Below, piece after piece: positions 16,483 to 25,427 of a DNA stretch of 54,901 nucleotides. Under the pieces are notes generated by a model that saw nothing but the letters and a program-made list of their open reading frames with translations, was not told where the DNA came from and did no database searches. The DNA comes from DAISJI01 sp964559835 (GTDB lineage: Bacteria > Acidobacteriota > Terriglobia > Terriglobales > Acidobacteriaceae), in the NCBI GenBank assembly GCA_964559835.1, contig CAZLJE010000034.1:1-54901 (forward strand), read 5' to 3'. The first letter of the stretch is position 1; each line of letters begins with the position of its first letter. Both the position numbers and the translations under genes were made by a program.

Positions 16483-16624
16483 CACCCAAAACGGGACTGA
16501 CACTCGTTGATTCTGACCTCGTCCACCGCTGCGCCGTCCAACGCCGGCATTAGACTGGTGCGTTTGTCGACGGCTTTCGGCTTTCCGATTACCGACTACC
16601 GATTACCAATTACCAACAATTGCC

Positions 16625-17041
16625 ATGAAAACGATAGTCGCAATCATTCTCTTCTCCGCATTCGCGTTCGCCGATTGCATTCCCTTCACCGAAGCGCCTG
16701 ACCATATCGGCGAAACCCGCTGCGTCCAAGGCAAGGTCGTGAACATCGGCGAAAGCCGCGGCGGCACCCTCTATCTGAACTTCTGCGAGGACTACAAGAA
16801 GTGCGCCTTCGCTGTCGTGGTCTTTCCCAGCGCACTGAAGGACGTCGGGGATGTCCGCCAATTGAAAGACCAGGACATCGAGATCCACGGCAAGATCACG
16901 CACTGGCGCGGCCGGACTGAGATGGTCCTGAAAGAGCTGCGGCAACTCAAGGGCGAAGCCGCAAAGATTCCACCGGTCCCGAAAGATTACGACGTGCAGA
17001 AGAAGGGCAAGTTCAGCGCCGGAGAGTTCAAGAAGAAATGA
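16625..17041 (+). CDS. Small secreted protein with OB-fold-like core
   Basis: 138 residues. Residues 1-17 (KTIVAIILFSAFAFA) form a signal peptide, with cleavage likely before Asp18-Cys19. The mature part has a five-strand pattern (ETRCVQGKVVNIGES, TLYLNFCEDYKKCAFAVVVF, DIEIHGKITHWRGRTEMVL) that resembles the nucleic-acid/nuclease-type OB fold seen in small secreted proteins. Three cysteines may form disulfides. The C-terminus is lysine-rich. It is flanked by ggcaatc/gattacc-type words upstream and the gaatgaagaa element downstream. Function unknown; export to the periplasm is the firmest statement. Confidence 0.6.
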   Translation: MKTIVAIILFSAFAFADCIPFTEAPDHIGETRCVQGKVVNIGESRGGTLYLNFCEDYKKCAFAVVVFPSALKDVGDVRQLKDQDIEIHGKITHWRGRTEMVLKELRQLKGEAAKIPPVPKDYDVQKKGKFSAGEFKKK

Positions 17042-17117
17042 AGAATGAAGAAGTCAGAATGAAGAATAGTGTGGACCAGGTTTTTATTCTTCATTCTTAA
17101 TTCTTAATTCTTCATTC
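17036..17117. repeat. gaatgaagaa / ttcttcattc inverted-word element, copy 2
   Basis: Nearly identical arms to the element at 10180-10268 (gaatgaagaagtcagaatgaag on one side, attcttaattcttcattc on the other) with a different centre. Here it separates two convergent genes. Confidence 0.7.
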
Positions 17118-17118
17118 C

Positions 17119-18303
17119 TCATACCCACCCTCTCCTCAACTCCTCGAGCGAGTACCGCGTCCCCCTCCACACCACCCCTTTATTCACGAACGCGTGCACC
17201 ATCGACCGCATGAGAGTGAACGCGATCATCAACGTGCCGGTCGGGTAAAAGAAGAATGTCCACCCCGGCGCCTGTGTCCTCCGACCCATGCCCCAATGGA
17301 TAGCTGCGATGGACGCGAGAGCTACGACGTAGGGCGCCTTCGCCCATCGCGGGGCCCAGATCGCACCGGCGAGCGGAATGAAATTCAGCGCCAGCAAAAG
17401 CAAAAGTGCTCCGATCGATTTCCCCCACCGGAATTGCAGCAGCGAGAACATGTTCTTCGTCAGGTTGCGGCTAATGCCCATTGCGCCCTTGCCCCATCGC
17501 CACGGCAACAGCCCCGGGCCCCAGACGCACCGCTGCGACAGCCGGTGTTTCTTCACCAGCTTGCCGAGCTTCATGTCTTCGATGACTTCCATCTTCAGCG
17601 CCGCCCATGTGCCGATCTGTTCGTAGGCGGTGCGACGAATGAGGTTGAAGGGCCCGAGTCCCATGAAATCGTCGGAATCGGGATCATCGACCTTCCACGC
17701 GCGGTGTCCGAGCGTGAACAGGATCTGGAAACCTGCCATGAAGATCTTCTCCCCTATGCCCTCCAGGGTGTGCGACGGGAACAGCACGAGGTGATCGGTA
17801 CGCACTGCCTCCGCATAGGCAATCGCCCGCTGCAACGCGTCCGGACGGAATTCCACGTCGGCGTCGGTGAATAATAGCCACTCACCGCTGGACTGCTGCG
17901 TTGCGACCCACATGGCGTGCTGTTTGCCCATCCAACCGGCAGGCAGCTCGCGCACGTGCAATACCGACAATGTGTACGAGCCAGGCTTGCTTGGCGGCAC
18001 GCCGTGTCCCGTCGCGAACCGGTCCATCAGTTCGCCGGTATTGTCCGTGGACCGGTCGTCGACGGCGATGACTTCGTAGTCCGGATAATCGAGGTTTCGT
18101 AACGATCCCAACCCGCGCAGCACTCCGGCGCCTTCGTTCCTTGCCGGGACGATGATGCTGAGTCGCGGCGCAGGTGTGGGAGTGCGATCCCATTCGGGAG
18201 TAGCGATGTTGGCAACTGTCGGCATTCCGCGCCAGCCGTCGCGCAGACGTGATCCCCAGAACCACGCCATCAGCACTCCGAAGAACCACCAGACCGCGAT
18301 CAC
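17119..18303 (-). CDS. Family 2 glycosyltransferase with membrane helices
   Basis: 394 residues. An N-terminal helix (residues 2-18) precedes the GT-A domain: RLSIIVPARNEGAG, VDDRSTDNTGELMD, LFTDADVEFRPDAL and a C-terminal-side QRCVWGPG. Three or four transmembrane helices follow from about residue 280. The nucleotide-sugar-binding DDR and DAD motifs are intact. Residues about 102-112 (VPPSKPGSYT) are encoded by a dispersed repeat that also lies inside hpnG. The GTG start at 18303 overlaps the MFS stop by four bases. It could be related to hopene-associated HpnB, but no feature here proves that, and it is 10 kb from the hopanoid genes. Confidence 0.8.
   Translation of the reverse strand: MIAVWWFFGVLMAWFWGSRLRDGWRGMPTVANIATPEWDRTPTPAPRLSIIVPARNEGAGVLRGLGSLRNLDYPDYEVIAVDDRSTDNTGELMDRFATGHGVPPSKPGSYTLSVLHVRELPAGWMGKQHAMWVATQQSSGEWLLFTDADVEFRPDALQRAIAYAEAVRTDHLVLFPSHTLEGIGEKIFMAGFQILFTLGHRAWKVDDPDSDDFMGLGPFNLIRRTAYEQIGTWAALKMEVIEDMKLGKLVKKHRLSQRCVWGPGLLPWRWGKGAMGISRNLTKNMFSLLQFRWGKSIGALLLLLALNFIPLAGAIWAPRWAKAPYVVALASIAAIHWGMGRRTQAPGWTFFFYPTGTLMIAFTLMRSMVHAFVNKGVVWRGTRYSLEELRRGWV
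17972..18000. repeat. 33-bp-family repeat inside the GT2 gene
   Basis: gtgtacgagccaggcttgc continuing to ggcggcac differs at about two positions from the copy inside hpnG (37319-37347). It carries the short palindrome ccaggcttgcttgg and is read in a different frame than in hpnG. Confidence 0.75.
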
Positions 18304-19520
18304 GGCGCTGCCACTCGTACCGGCGGCGCGAATTTCGCTCCGTAGAACAGGACCGCCGCGCCAACCAGTGTCGCCACCACTGCTGCAAGGAAACCGGTCT
18401 GTAGCGAACTATGCGTCGAGATCAGCCCAATGATCGTGGGCGAGAAAGCGTCGCCCAACAGGTGTATGACGAAGAGATTCAGCGCGACTGCAGTCGCGCG
18501 TATATGCGGCCCCACTGACGTCACCAGCGCGGCATTCAGCGGCCCGGTATTCAGCAGCAGCAGGAATGCCGCCACAAATATCGCCGGGAACATCACCTGC
18601 CCGCGTCCGGAGATCGCCAGCAGCATCGCGGGCGCCCCCAGCAGCAGGCTCCACCCCGACAGCCGGTAGTGCGCGCCCGGGTCTTTACGCAGGCGGTAGT
18701 CGCTCAACCATCCGCCGAGCAGCGTCGCCGTGATTCCCGTCGTCGCGACGATCCCGCCGAATACGAGGTTCGCCCGATCCAGCGGCACGCCCCGCACGCG
18801 GCTCAGGAACGTCGGCATCCACACCTGGAGCCCGCCGAGCGCGAACGTCACCATCGCGATGCCGAGCGTCGCCGTCCAGTACGCCCGGTTGTGCAGCAAC
18901 CCGAGCACGGTCCCGCGTTCCGCGTTCTCCTGCAGCGTATCGGCTGCTCCGCGCTGCGGCTCAGGGATGAACGCCAACACCAGGGCCATCACGAATCCCG
19001 GGATCGCGGCTACATAGAACGGAGCACGCCACCCGTGCCGGTGTCCGAGGTATCCGCCGATGATGTATCCCAGCGCGCTGCCCACGGGGATGGCGAAGTA
19101 AAGCACCGACATCGCGCGCCCGCGGCGCTCTTCCGTGAAGTAGTCCGACAGGAACCCCGGAGCAACGGTTCCGAAGCTCGCTTCACCAATACCGACGATC
19201 ACGTGCCGGATGAGCAGGGTTCGAAAATCCGAGGTCACGGCGGTCAGCAGCGTTGCCGCGCTCCACACCAGCGCACCTGCCACCATGATCCACTTGCGCG
19301 GCCAACGGTCGGCAGCAACGCCGATCGCCGGTGCCGTGAACATGTAGCACCAGAAAAACGCGCTCGTCAGCAACGCGACCTTGACGTCGCTGATTCCGAA
19401 TTCCGCCTGGATCATCGGCTGCACCGCGAACAGCACGTTTCGGTCGATGTAATTGAACAGGTTGAGCGTGGTGAGCACCACGAGCGCGACGAGAGCCTGG
19501 GTTTTGTTGGTGGCGGACAA
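18300..19520 (-). CDS. MFS transporter, spinster-like
   Basis: 406 residues with twelve predicted transmembrane helices. The first loop contains GVAADRWPRKWIM, the A-like MFS motif; NLFNYIDRNVLFAVQPMI in helix 1 is typical of the spinster/hexuronate-type subfamily. The start is TTG 19520, the only start before helix 1, with TATATT nine bases upstream on the minus strand. It is translationally coupled to the GT2 gene (GTGA overlap), so the two probably act on related molecules, perhaps a lipid or glycoconjugate. Substrate not identifiable. Confidence 0.85.
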   Translation of the reverse strand: MSATNKTQALVALVVLTTLNLFNYIDRNVLFAVQPMIQAEFGISDVKVALLTSAFFWCYMFTAPAIGVAADRWPRKWIMVAGALVWSAATLLTAVTSDFRTLLIRHVIVGIGEASFGTVAPGFLSDYFTEERRGRAMSVLYFAIPVGSALGYIIGGYLGHRHGWRAPFYVAAIPGFVMALVLAFIPEPQRGAADTLQENAERGTVLGLLHNRAYWTATLGIAMVTFALGGLQVWMPTFLSRVRGVPLDRANLVFGGIVATTGITATLLGGWLSDYRLRKDPGAHYRLSGWSLLLGAPAMLLAISGRGQVMFPAIFVAAFLLLLNTGPLNAALVTSVGPHIRATAVALNLFVIHLLGDAFSPTIIGLISTHSSLQTGFLAAVVATLVGAAVLFYGAKFAPPVRVAAP

Positions 19521-19529
19521 GCAGAGCGG

Positions 19530-19535
19530 AATATA
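19530..19535 (-). promoter_or_regulatory. -10 element before the MFS TTG start
   Basis: TATATT on the minus strand ends nine bases before TTG 19520, again predicting a very short leader. Confidence 0.4.
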
Positions 19536-19703
19536 CCAGACCAGTTCTGCGTTCCAAGTTCCGAGTTCGAAGTGCCGGACTCTGAGCGTACATCAATTGT
19601 CGCAACTCCCAACGCTGAACTCGAAACCCAGAACTGCTTTCTGGACATCCTTCTGCTGGCCGCCGCGGTTCCAACATAGGGCGTACTTTTCCAAGGAGAA
19701 GCT

Positions 19704-19892
19704 ATGATGGGAGACACCCTCAATCCGGGCGACGATCGCAATGAGAAGAAAAACCTCAGAGAACGCCCCGATCCCCATGACTCGACGCACGATCCCGAAT
19801 TCGAGATGCCGGATCCGGAGCAGGTTGAGCGCGACATACAAAAAGCCGAGCGCCTCTATCGCGACCAGGAGAAGAAGAAACCAGCAGCGTAA
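19704..19892 (+). CDS. Small highly charged protein of unknown function
   Basis: 62 residues, almost entirely polar and charged (PDPEQVERDIQKAERLYRDQEKKK), with no hydrophobic core, so it is probably disordered or a single helix. A good ribosome site (AAGGAG at about 19691-19696) precedes the ATG at 19704, and the codon use matches the neighbours, which supports a real gene. The helix-forming segment is residues 38-58. It ends just before a hairpin element shared with queF. Confidence 0.55.
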   Translation: MMGDTLNPGDDRNEKKNLRERPDPHDSTHDPEFEMPDPEQVERDIQKAERLYRDQEKKKPAA

Positions 19893-19895
19893 CAA

Positions 19896-19962
19896 CAGTT
19901 GTAAGTTGCAAGTTGTTAGTTGGTTTTATAACTTGCAACTTACAACGTTCAACGTACAACTG
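19896..19962. terminator. gttgtaagttg inverted-word hairpin between convergent genes; supplies the queF stop
   Basis: cagttgtaagttgcaagttg on the left mirrors caacttgcaacttacaac on the right around a ttttata loop. The last residues and TGA stop of queF (19949) lie inside the right arm. Confidence 0.65.
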
Positions 19963-20356
19963 CTTTTCTCGGCCACCTCGCCTCCACCACCGTCCCAATC
20001 CCGCCACGCGGACGGAACTCGCCTTTTACCACTGCCCACTTCGGACGCGCCGCTTTCACCACGTCCTCAAGCACGCGATTGACGATGTTCTCCTGAAAAA
20101 TCCCGAGGTTGCGGTACTCCGTCAGGTATTCCTTCAGCGACTTCAGTTCCAGGCACCGCTTGTCAGGCATGTAGCGGATGGTCAGCACGCCGAAGTCCGG
20201 CAGCCCCGTCTTCGGACATACCGACGTGAACTCCGGAACATCGACCAGGATCTCGTACGCCGGAAACTGGTTCGGCCATGTCTCGATGTCGGGAAAGTCT
20301 TTGTCGAGCCCCGCCGCGGCGTGCTCGTCCGTGTAGCGTCTCGCTTGCTTTGCCAT
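19949..20356 (-). CDS. queF: NADPH-dependent 7-cyano-7-deazaguanine reductase
   Basis: Reduces preQ0 to preQ1 in queuosine synthesis (nitrile to amine). It is the short, unimodular QueF: catalytic Cys47 in EFTSVCPKTGLPDFG with Asp54, and the NADPH motif ELKSLKEYLTEYRN. ATG 20356 is chosen over longer options because the family begins here and a TACAAT hexamer sits seven bases upstream on the minus strand. The C-terminal residues AVVR and the stop are encoded by an intergenic hairpin repeat. No other queuosine gene is in the window. Confidence 0.93.
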   Translation of the reverse strand: MAKQARRYTDEHAAAGLDKDFPDIETWPNQFPAYEILVDVPEFTSVCPKTGLPDFGVLTIRYMPDKRCLELKSLKEYLTEYRNLGIFQENIVNRVLEDVVKAARPKWAVVKGEFRPRGGIGTVVEARWPRKAVVR

Positions 20357-20363
20357 TACCCCG

Positions 20364-20369
20364 ATTGTA
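20364..20369 (-). promoter_or_regulatory. -10 element seven bases before queF ATG
   Basis: TACAAT on the minus strand; the spacing to ATG 20356 matches a leaderless transcript. Confidence 0.5.
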
Positions 20370-20476
20370 AACGGAGAGAATTGGTGCGGATCGAACAACA
20401 TTGCCGATTGCCGATTTCTTACGCCCTTGTCCGAATCGACAATCATCAATCGACAATCGTCAATGCTTTTGCTTTC

Positions 20477-21409
20477 TCACGCCGCCCGGTCTTTGATCTT
20501 CTCCGAATCCAGCCGCGTGTCTTCTTCCCACGCCGGTCGCACGCGCACGGCATGAGGCGGGGGCTCCTTCAGCGGCAGGCTCCCGTGCTTGTTCAATTTG
20601 AGTAACTCGGAGTTGATCTCCGCTCCCATCAGGATCATGAACCACGAGTAGTACAGCCACGCCATGAGCGCAATTGCGCCGGCCAGCGTCCCATAGGTTT
20701 TGTTGTAGTTGGCGTACGTACGGAAGTAGAGGCCGAGCAGATAGGACGTCCCCAGCCACGTCCCTGCACCGATGATCGCTCCCGGCAACGTGGCCCAGAA
20801 GCGCTGCTTCACGTTCGGCGCCCAGTAGAACATGATCTCCATTGCGAGAACGATGAACGTCACCGACAGCCCCCACCGCAGCACGGGCCATGCTTGCGCG
20901 AATCCCCAGCCGACTATGCTCGTCTTGCTTGCCAGCCACTGGCCAAACTCGGGTCCGACGAACATCAGCGCCACGCCTGCGATCAACAGTCCGCCCATCA
21001 CGATCATCAGCCCGAACGCCAGCAGGTATGTCTTCCAGAACGGGCGCGTCTCCGGGATATCGTAGGCTACGTTCAGCGCCTCGATCAGGCTCTTGAATCC
21101 CCCGAGCGCGGCCCACAACGTGCCGACGATCCCGAACGTCAGCACACCTGTCTTGTTGACTTTCAGCACGTCGTTGAGCACCGCCCGCACCAGACCCATG
21201 CTGTCCGGTGGCACCACGCTCGACATGGCTCCGACGACGCGGTCGAACAAGTCGACTCTCGGGATGAGCCCCAGCACCGTCGCCGCCAGGATCAGCAGCG
21301 GAAACAGCGACATGACGAAGTAGTAGGACAACCCCGCCGCCAGGGCCATCGTGTGGTTGTTCACGATATCGGCGTACGCTTTTTTCAGGATGTCGAGGTA
21401 CTTGGTCAT
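20477..21409 (-). CDS. YihY/BrkB family inner-membrane protein
   Basis: 310 residues with six predicted transmembrane helices. Family marks are AAGLSYYFVMSLFPLLILAA near the N-terminus, the GFKSLIEALNVAYDIPETRPFWK loop and the AIALMAWLYYSWFMILMGAEIN helix near the C-terminus. The cytoplasmic tail is charged and ends in EKIKDRAA. The family was once thought to be RNase BN, which was later disproved; a role in lipid or envelope transport has been proposed for some members. It is transcribed alone. Confidence 0.88.
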   Translation of the reverse strand: MTKYLDILKKAYADIVNNHTMALAAGLSYYFVMSLFPLLILAATVLGLIPRVDLFDRVVGAMSSVVPPDSMGLVRAVLNDVLKVNKTGVLTFGIVGTLWAALGGFKSLIEALNVAYDIPETRPFWKTYLLAFGLMIVMGGLLIAGVALMFVGPEFGQWLASKTSIVGWGFAQAWPVLRWGLSVTFIVLAMEIMFYWAPNVKQRFWATLPGAIIGAGTWLGTSYLLGLYFRTYANYNKTYGTLAGAIALMAWLYYSWFMILMGAEINSELLKLNKHGSLPLKEPPPHAVRVRPAWEEDTRLDSEKIKDRAA

Positions 21410-21613
21410 GACCGGTTCGCCTTGTTTATTTTGATGCCAACCCGACCATATGCTTTGCGTCCGCCGGCATCAGTTCAACATCGAATCAAGAGACTCGTGG
21501 GAGCAACTCTGCGGCCCCATTCGGGTCTGAAACATCAGCACCAAACGTCACCAGCAGCCCTCCGGCAGTACCCGATGTGGTTCGGGAACTCCGTGAGCTA
21601 ATTAGACTTACGC

Positions 21614-21619
21614 TATACT
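21614..21619 (+). promoter_or_regulatory. -10 element five bases before the adaptor gene ATG
   Basis: TATACT ends five bases before ATG 21625. This both predicts a leaderless transcript and argues against the upstream in-frame ATG at 21577. Confidence 0.5.
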
Positions 21620-21624
21620 TTCGA

Positions 21625-22887
21625 ATGGCACCTATGGCCCTGCAACAACAGGAAGCGACGCCGGCGCGCGGCAAACGGATCTGGATCGTCATGGGCGGGA
21701 TCGTTCTCGCCGTGCTGCTCCTGGCCGCATTTATGTCGCGCCGTCGCGAGGTCCCCGTTCGCGTCGGAATGGCCACCAAAGGCATCATCACCGCTGCCAT
21801 CCAGACCAACGGCAAGATGGAGCCTATCAACGGCTTTGAGGGCCACTCTCCCTTCCCGACGACTGTGAAAAAGGTTTATGTCCAGCAGGGAGCCCACGTG
21901 AAAGCCGGCCAGTTGCTCCTGCAACTCGAAGATGCCGACGCGCTTGCGCGGGCCGCCACCGCGTCTGCGCAGATCGCGAATGCCGAAGCCAACGCAAAGG
22001 CGATTCAGCAAGGCGGGACCCGCGAAGAGGTGATGACCACGCAAGCCGACCTCACGCGCGCCCGGGCCGACCGCGATGCCGCCCAGCGAAACCTCGACGC
22101 CATGCACCGCCTCCAGCAGAAGGGGGCCGCATCGGCAGGCGAGGTCGCCGATGCTGAAAATCGTTTCAAGAGCTTGCAGGCGCAGGTGGAACTCCTGGAA
22201 AAGAAGCTTGCCTCGCGCTACTCCCCGGCCGACGTGGAGAAAGTCAAAGCGCAGGAAGCGGAATCGCGCGCCTCCCTCAGTGCTGCCAATGCGGTCGTCG
22301 ACAAGGCAAACATCCGGGCTCCGCGCGACGGGATGGTTTATTTCCTCCCGGTACACGAAGGACAGTTCGTCAACGGCGGCGATCTCCTGGTCCAGGTGGC
22401 CGACATTTCAAAGATCCAACTCCGGGCTTTTGTGGATGAGCCTGACATCGGCAAATTGCAGGCCGGGCAGAGCGTCGGCGTTACATGGGACGCACTCCCC
22501 GGCAGAGTCTGGCAGGGCAAGGTCACGCAGGTACCGACTACCGTGGTTACACGCGGCACTCGCAACGTCGGCGAGTTCACTTGTATCGTTGACAACCCGG
22601 AAGAGAAGCTGCTGCCCAATGTGAACGTCAACGTCAACATCGTCACCGCGCAGCACGAGAACGCGCTGACGGTGCCCCGTGAAGCCATCCACCAGGACGA
22701 CGGGAAGAAATACGTGTACCAGATCGTGAATGGGGAGTTAAAGCGGCGCGAGGTCGAAACGTCGTTGTCGAACCTTACGAAAATGGAGATCACGCACGGA
22801 CTGGAGCCGAACGCGCAGGTAGCACTCGGCACCGTCAACGGCCAGCCTTTGAGAGACGGCTTGGGCGTTCGCGTTGTCGCGGAATGA
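21625..22887 (+). CDS. HlyD/MacA-family periplasmic adaptor (membrane fusion protein)
   Basis: 420 residues. One N-terminal membrane anchor (about residues 18-37), then a lipoyl half (GHSPFPTTVKKVYVQQGAHVKAGQLLLQL), a long alpha-hairpin (about 100-210), the second lipoyl half (ANIRAPRDGMVYFLPVHEGQFVNGG) and a beta-barrel (DEPDIGKLQAGQSVGVTWDALPG). It should link an inner-membrane pump to TolC. ATG 21625 fits the anchor position and promoter. Its partners in the window are the FtsX-type permease at 25.4-26.6 kb and TolC at 26.8 kb. Confidence 0.88.
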   Translation: MAPMALQQQEATPARGKRIWIVMGGIVLAVLLLAAFMSRRREVPVRVGMATKGIITAAIQTNGKMEPINGFEGHSPFPTTVKKVYVQQGAHVKAGQLLLQLEDADALARAATASAQIANAEANAKAIQQGGTREEVMTTQADLTRARADRDAAQRNLDAMHRLQQKGAASAGEVADAENRFKSLQAQVELLEKKLASRYSPADVEKVKAQEAESRASLSAANAVVDKANIRAPRDGMVYFLPVHEGQFVNGGDLLVQVADISKIQLRAFVDEPDIGKLQAGQSVGVTWDALPGRVWQGKVTQVPTTVVTRGTRNVGEFTCIVDNPEEKLLPNVNVNVNIVTAQHENALTVPREAIHQDDGKKYVYQIVNGELKRREVETSLSNLTKMEITHGLEPNAQVALGTVNGQPLRDGLGVRVVAE

Positions 22888-23864
22888 TTCGTACGCTGCT
22901 GACAGTCTGCTTGATTTTGCTCTTGGCCGTTGTGGGTTTCGCCGCAACGCCGGACATCAGTTCGAAAGCGGCAGCCGATTTGTTGAACGCCGGCCGCGCC
23001 GACGACGCCATCGTTCTGCTCGGCTCGCGGATCATGGCGCAACCGGACGATGCCGAAGCCTACAATCTCCTCGCCCGTACTTATTACTCGACCGGTCGCT
23101 GGGACGATGCCATTGCCGCCGGTGAAAAAGCTGTCGCCATATCTCCCAGGAACAGCAACTACCACATGTGGCTGGGGCGCATGTACGGCGAGAAAGCAGA
23201 CCACAGCAGCTTCGTGACGGCCGCTGGAATGGTGAAAAAGATCCGTGGCGAGTTCGAGCGCGCGGTCGAACTGGATGCTACCAATCTCGACGCCCGTGCC
23301 GACCTGGCAGAGTTCTATCTCGAAGCTCCAGCGTTCATGGGCGGGGGAAGAGACAAGGCGCGCCAGCAGGCGGATTCCATAGCCACGCAGGATGCTGCCA
23401 CCGCACATTGGCTGCAAGCTCGCATCGCGGAGAAGGACAAGCGCACCGCCGACGCCGAGCGTGAGTACAAGTCCGCCATCGAATCCAGCGGAAGCCAGGC
23501 ACGGTATTGGTTGAATCTGGCCTCGTTTTACAAACGACAGCACCGCTATGGCGACATGGAATCGGCGATTTCGAATGCCGTGAATTCGGACCACAAAAGG
23601 CCCGCCAATTACGTCGATGCCGCTACCCTGCTCGTCGGCGCGGGGCGCAACTTCATCGGAGCGGCGCAATTCATCCGCAAGTACCTCGCCGGAGGTCAAA
23701 CGACCGAGGAGGCGCCCGCCTTCAAGGCGCATTACGTGCTCGGTGAGATCCTGGAGAAACAAGGGGATAAGGCCGGCGCCGCCGCCGAATATCGAGCGGC
23801 ACTCCAGTTGGCCAAGGACTACACGGAAGCAAAAGAGGCCCTGGCCCGCATCCAGCAGCACTAA
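22884..23864 (+). CDS. Exported tetratricopeptide-repeat protein
   Basis: 326 residues, with signal peptide at 1-21 (LLTVCLILLLAVVGFAA). TPR units follow, the clearest at residues about 32-115 (DDAIVLLGSRIMAQPDDAEAYNLLARTYYSTGRWDDAIAAGEKAV) and 270-326 (LGEILEKQGDKAGAAAEYRAALQL). The start overlaps the adaptor stop (ATGA), so translation is coupled. It may support assembly of the efflux system, but TPR proteins are generic and no specific function can be read. Confidence 0.8.
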   Translation: MIRTLLTVCLILLLAVVGFAATPDISSKAAADLLNAGRADDAIVLLGSRIMAQPDDAEAYNLLARTYYSTGRWDDAIAAGEKAVAISPRNSNYHMWLGRMYGEKADHSSFVTAAGMVKKIRGEFERAVELDATNLDARADLAEFYLEAPAFMGGGRDKARQQADSIATQDAATAHWLQARIAEKDKRTADAEREYKSAIESSGSQARYWLNLASFYKRQHRYGDMESAISNAVNSDHKRPANYVDAATLLVGAGRNFIGAAQFIRKYLAGGQTTEEAPAFKAHYVLGEILEKQGDKAGAAAEYRAALQLAKDYTEAKEALARIQQH

Positions 23865-23893
23865 CGCAAACTGATTTCTAAAAAGTGATTTCT

Positions 23894-23965
23894 AAAACGT
23901 GGGCCCCGGCGCCTCATCCCTAAAATGTGGGCCCCGGCGCCATCGCCGGGGCTGCTCTCAATCCG
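23894..23965. repeat. gtgggccccggcgcc tandem repeat between convergent genes
   Basis: gtgggccccggcgcc occurs at 23899-23913 and 23927-23941, followed by atcgccggggc, which is complementary to part of it. Two copies of gtgatttctaaaa lie just upstream (23870s-23890s). Confidence 0.65.
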
Positions 23966-23973
23966 CCACGAAT

Positions 23974-25323
23974 CTACTCGGCGGCGGACGCCCTCGTCCG
24001 CCGCTCCACAAACCCCACTGCCGCCCCCGCCCCAAGAACGACGATCAGCGGATCAATCGGGTGCCGGTATTCGATGCCGGGGTGTGTTATGTAGTAAACC
24101 AGCGGAAAGAATATCAGCGGAATCGCGTACGCCGCGATCCAATCCCTACGATGTAGCCACATCCACCGTATCCCCAGCATCGCCATCACCGTCATCGCCG
24201 TGCAGAAAAACGTATTGGGAACCTGAAACGGTTCGTTCTTCCGGTACACCGGATTCATGCTCCAGAAACCGGTCCACGTATAAACAAGACGCCTCACCGA
24301 CAGCGAAACGAACGCGCCCGGATATTGCCGCATGAACGCTTTCGCGACCTCTGCCGTGTGCGCCAGGTACGCGGTCTCACCCATCCGCTGGTATAGCTGC
24401 AGTTCGCGCGGGCTCCGTCCCGGGTGCGCCCAATCCTGGTAAATGTCGGAGATGTCTCCCGTGTTCCCTACCCGGATCTCCATCCATAAATTGTCACGCA
24501 GCGGTACCAACCGGCCGAAGGCCACTTCATTCCGGATTTCCCACGGGGTGATAACCGCGGCGAAAACGAGTGCCCCCACCACCGCTCCCCGCAGCCACGG
24601 CATCCCATCCCGCGAGCGGCGCCACGCGACCCACATTCCCAACGGCACGAGCAACGCGCAGGTCCCCGGATTCGTCAGGGCTGTCACTCCCCACAGCGCG
24701 CCGTATCCGGCCCAGAGCCGCGCGCTTCCTCGCTCCTCCAGCACCAGCGTGTACCAGACCAGCAATGTGACGAGAAACGTGGTCAGTACGTTCTCCCAGA
24801 TTCGTGCCGCCGAGAGATAGATCGCGTACGGAAAAAACGTCCATATCCACGCCGCCCAGCGTGCCTGGGTATCACCCATCGTCTTGCGCGCGATCAGGAA
24901 TACGGGAATGCAGGTCAGGGCTGAAAAGACGGAGTTCAAAGCCAGCATGACGAACGCGGACGCCGGCGTAAACAGCCCGAAAACCCTGAACACTCCCGCC
25001 ATCAGCGTGGGATAGACCGGCCCAAGCCATGCCGTGGCGCCCGTGTCCGGCGGAAACGGCGAAGAGAAACCCTTTCCCGTCGCAAGCGAGCGCGCCACCA
25101 TGCCCATCTCCCACGCGAAGCGCCAGTGACCGCGCCAGGGGTCCAGTCGGTCCATGTACAGGAACGGGATCACTGCCAGTCGTAACGCGAATCCCACCGC
25201 CGTGGGCAAGAAGATGCTGCGGACCCAAGATTCGCTGGCGGGCTTCTGTGCCGGGGGAACAACCTTTAGCCTGCGTTGTAGAACTCGCTGCAGGGAGAGA
25301 GGGACGGTCGTGCGACTTGCCAT
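23974..25323 (-). CDS. GT39-like membrane glycosyltransferase (ArnT/PMT superfamily)
   Basis: 449 residues with ten or more predicted transmembrane helices. The first periplasmic loop (YMDRLDPWRGHWRFAWEMGMVARSLATGKGF) has the acidic residues typical of the GT-C dolichyl/undecaprenyl-phosphate sugar transferases, and GIEYRHPIDPLIVVLGA at the C-terminus matches the conserved R-PID type motif. Such enzymes transfer a sugar or aminoarabinose from a polyprenyl carrier on the periplasmic side. The acceptor is unknown. It lies between the efflux adaptor and permease genes but on the opposite strand from the adaptor. Confidence 0.72.
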   Translation of the reverse strand: MASRTTVPLSLQRVLQRRLKVVPPAQKPASESWVRSIFLPTAVGFALRLAVIPFLYMDRLDPWRGHWRFAWEMGMVARSLATGKGFSSPFPPDTGATAWLGPVYPTLMAGVFRVFGLFTPASAFVMLALNSVFSALTCIPVFLIARKTMGDTQARWAAWIWTFFPYAIYLSAARIWENVLTTFLVTLLVWYTLVLEERGSARLWAGYGALWGVTALTNPGTCALLVPLGMWVAWRRSRDGMPWLRGAVVGALVFAAVITPWEIRNEVAFGRLVPLRDNLWMEIRVGNTGDISDIYQDWAHPGRSPRELQLYQRMGETAYLAHTAEVAKAFMRQYPGAFVSLSVRRLVYTWTGFWSMNPVYRKNEPFQVPNTFFCTAMTVMAMLGIRWMWLHRRDWIAAYAIPLIFFPLVYYITHPGIEYRHPIDPLIVVLGAGAAVGFVERRTRASAAE

Positions 25324-25427
25324 TTGGAAAGAAATTCCCCTTCGTCCGGCTTGGGCAACCGGGATTGAGCCGCGAAATCAATGTGATGTCAAAACGGCAG
25401 CCCTGGTTCGTCCGCCAGAGTGCGCCG

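Noticed and set aside
17119..18303. Assigning the GT2 gene as hpnB
   Set aside because: Hopene-associated glycosyltransferases are also GT2 proteins, but this one is coupled to an MFS gene 10 kb away and no HpnB-specific sequence could be recalled with certainty.
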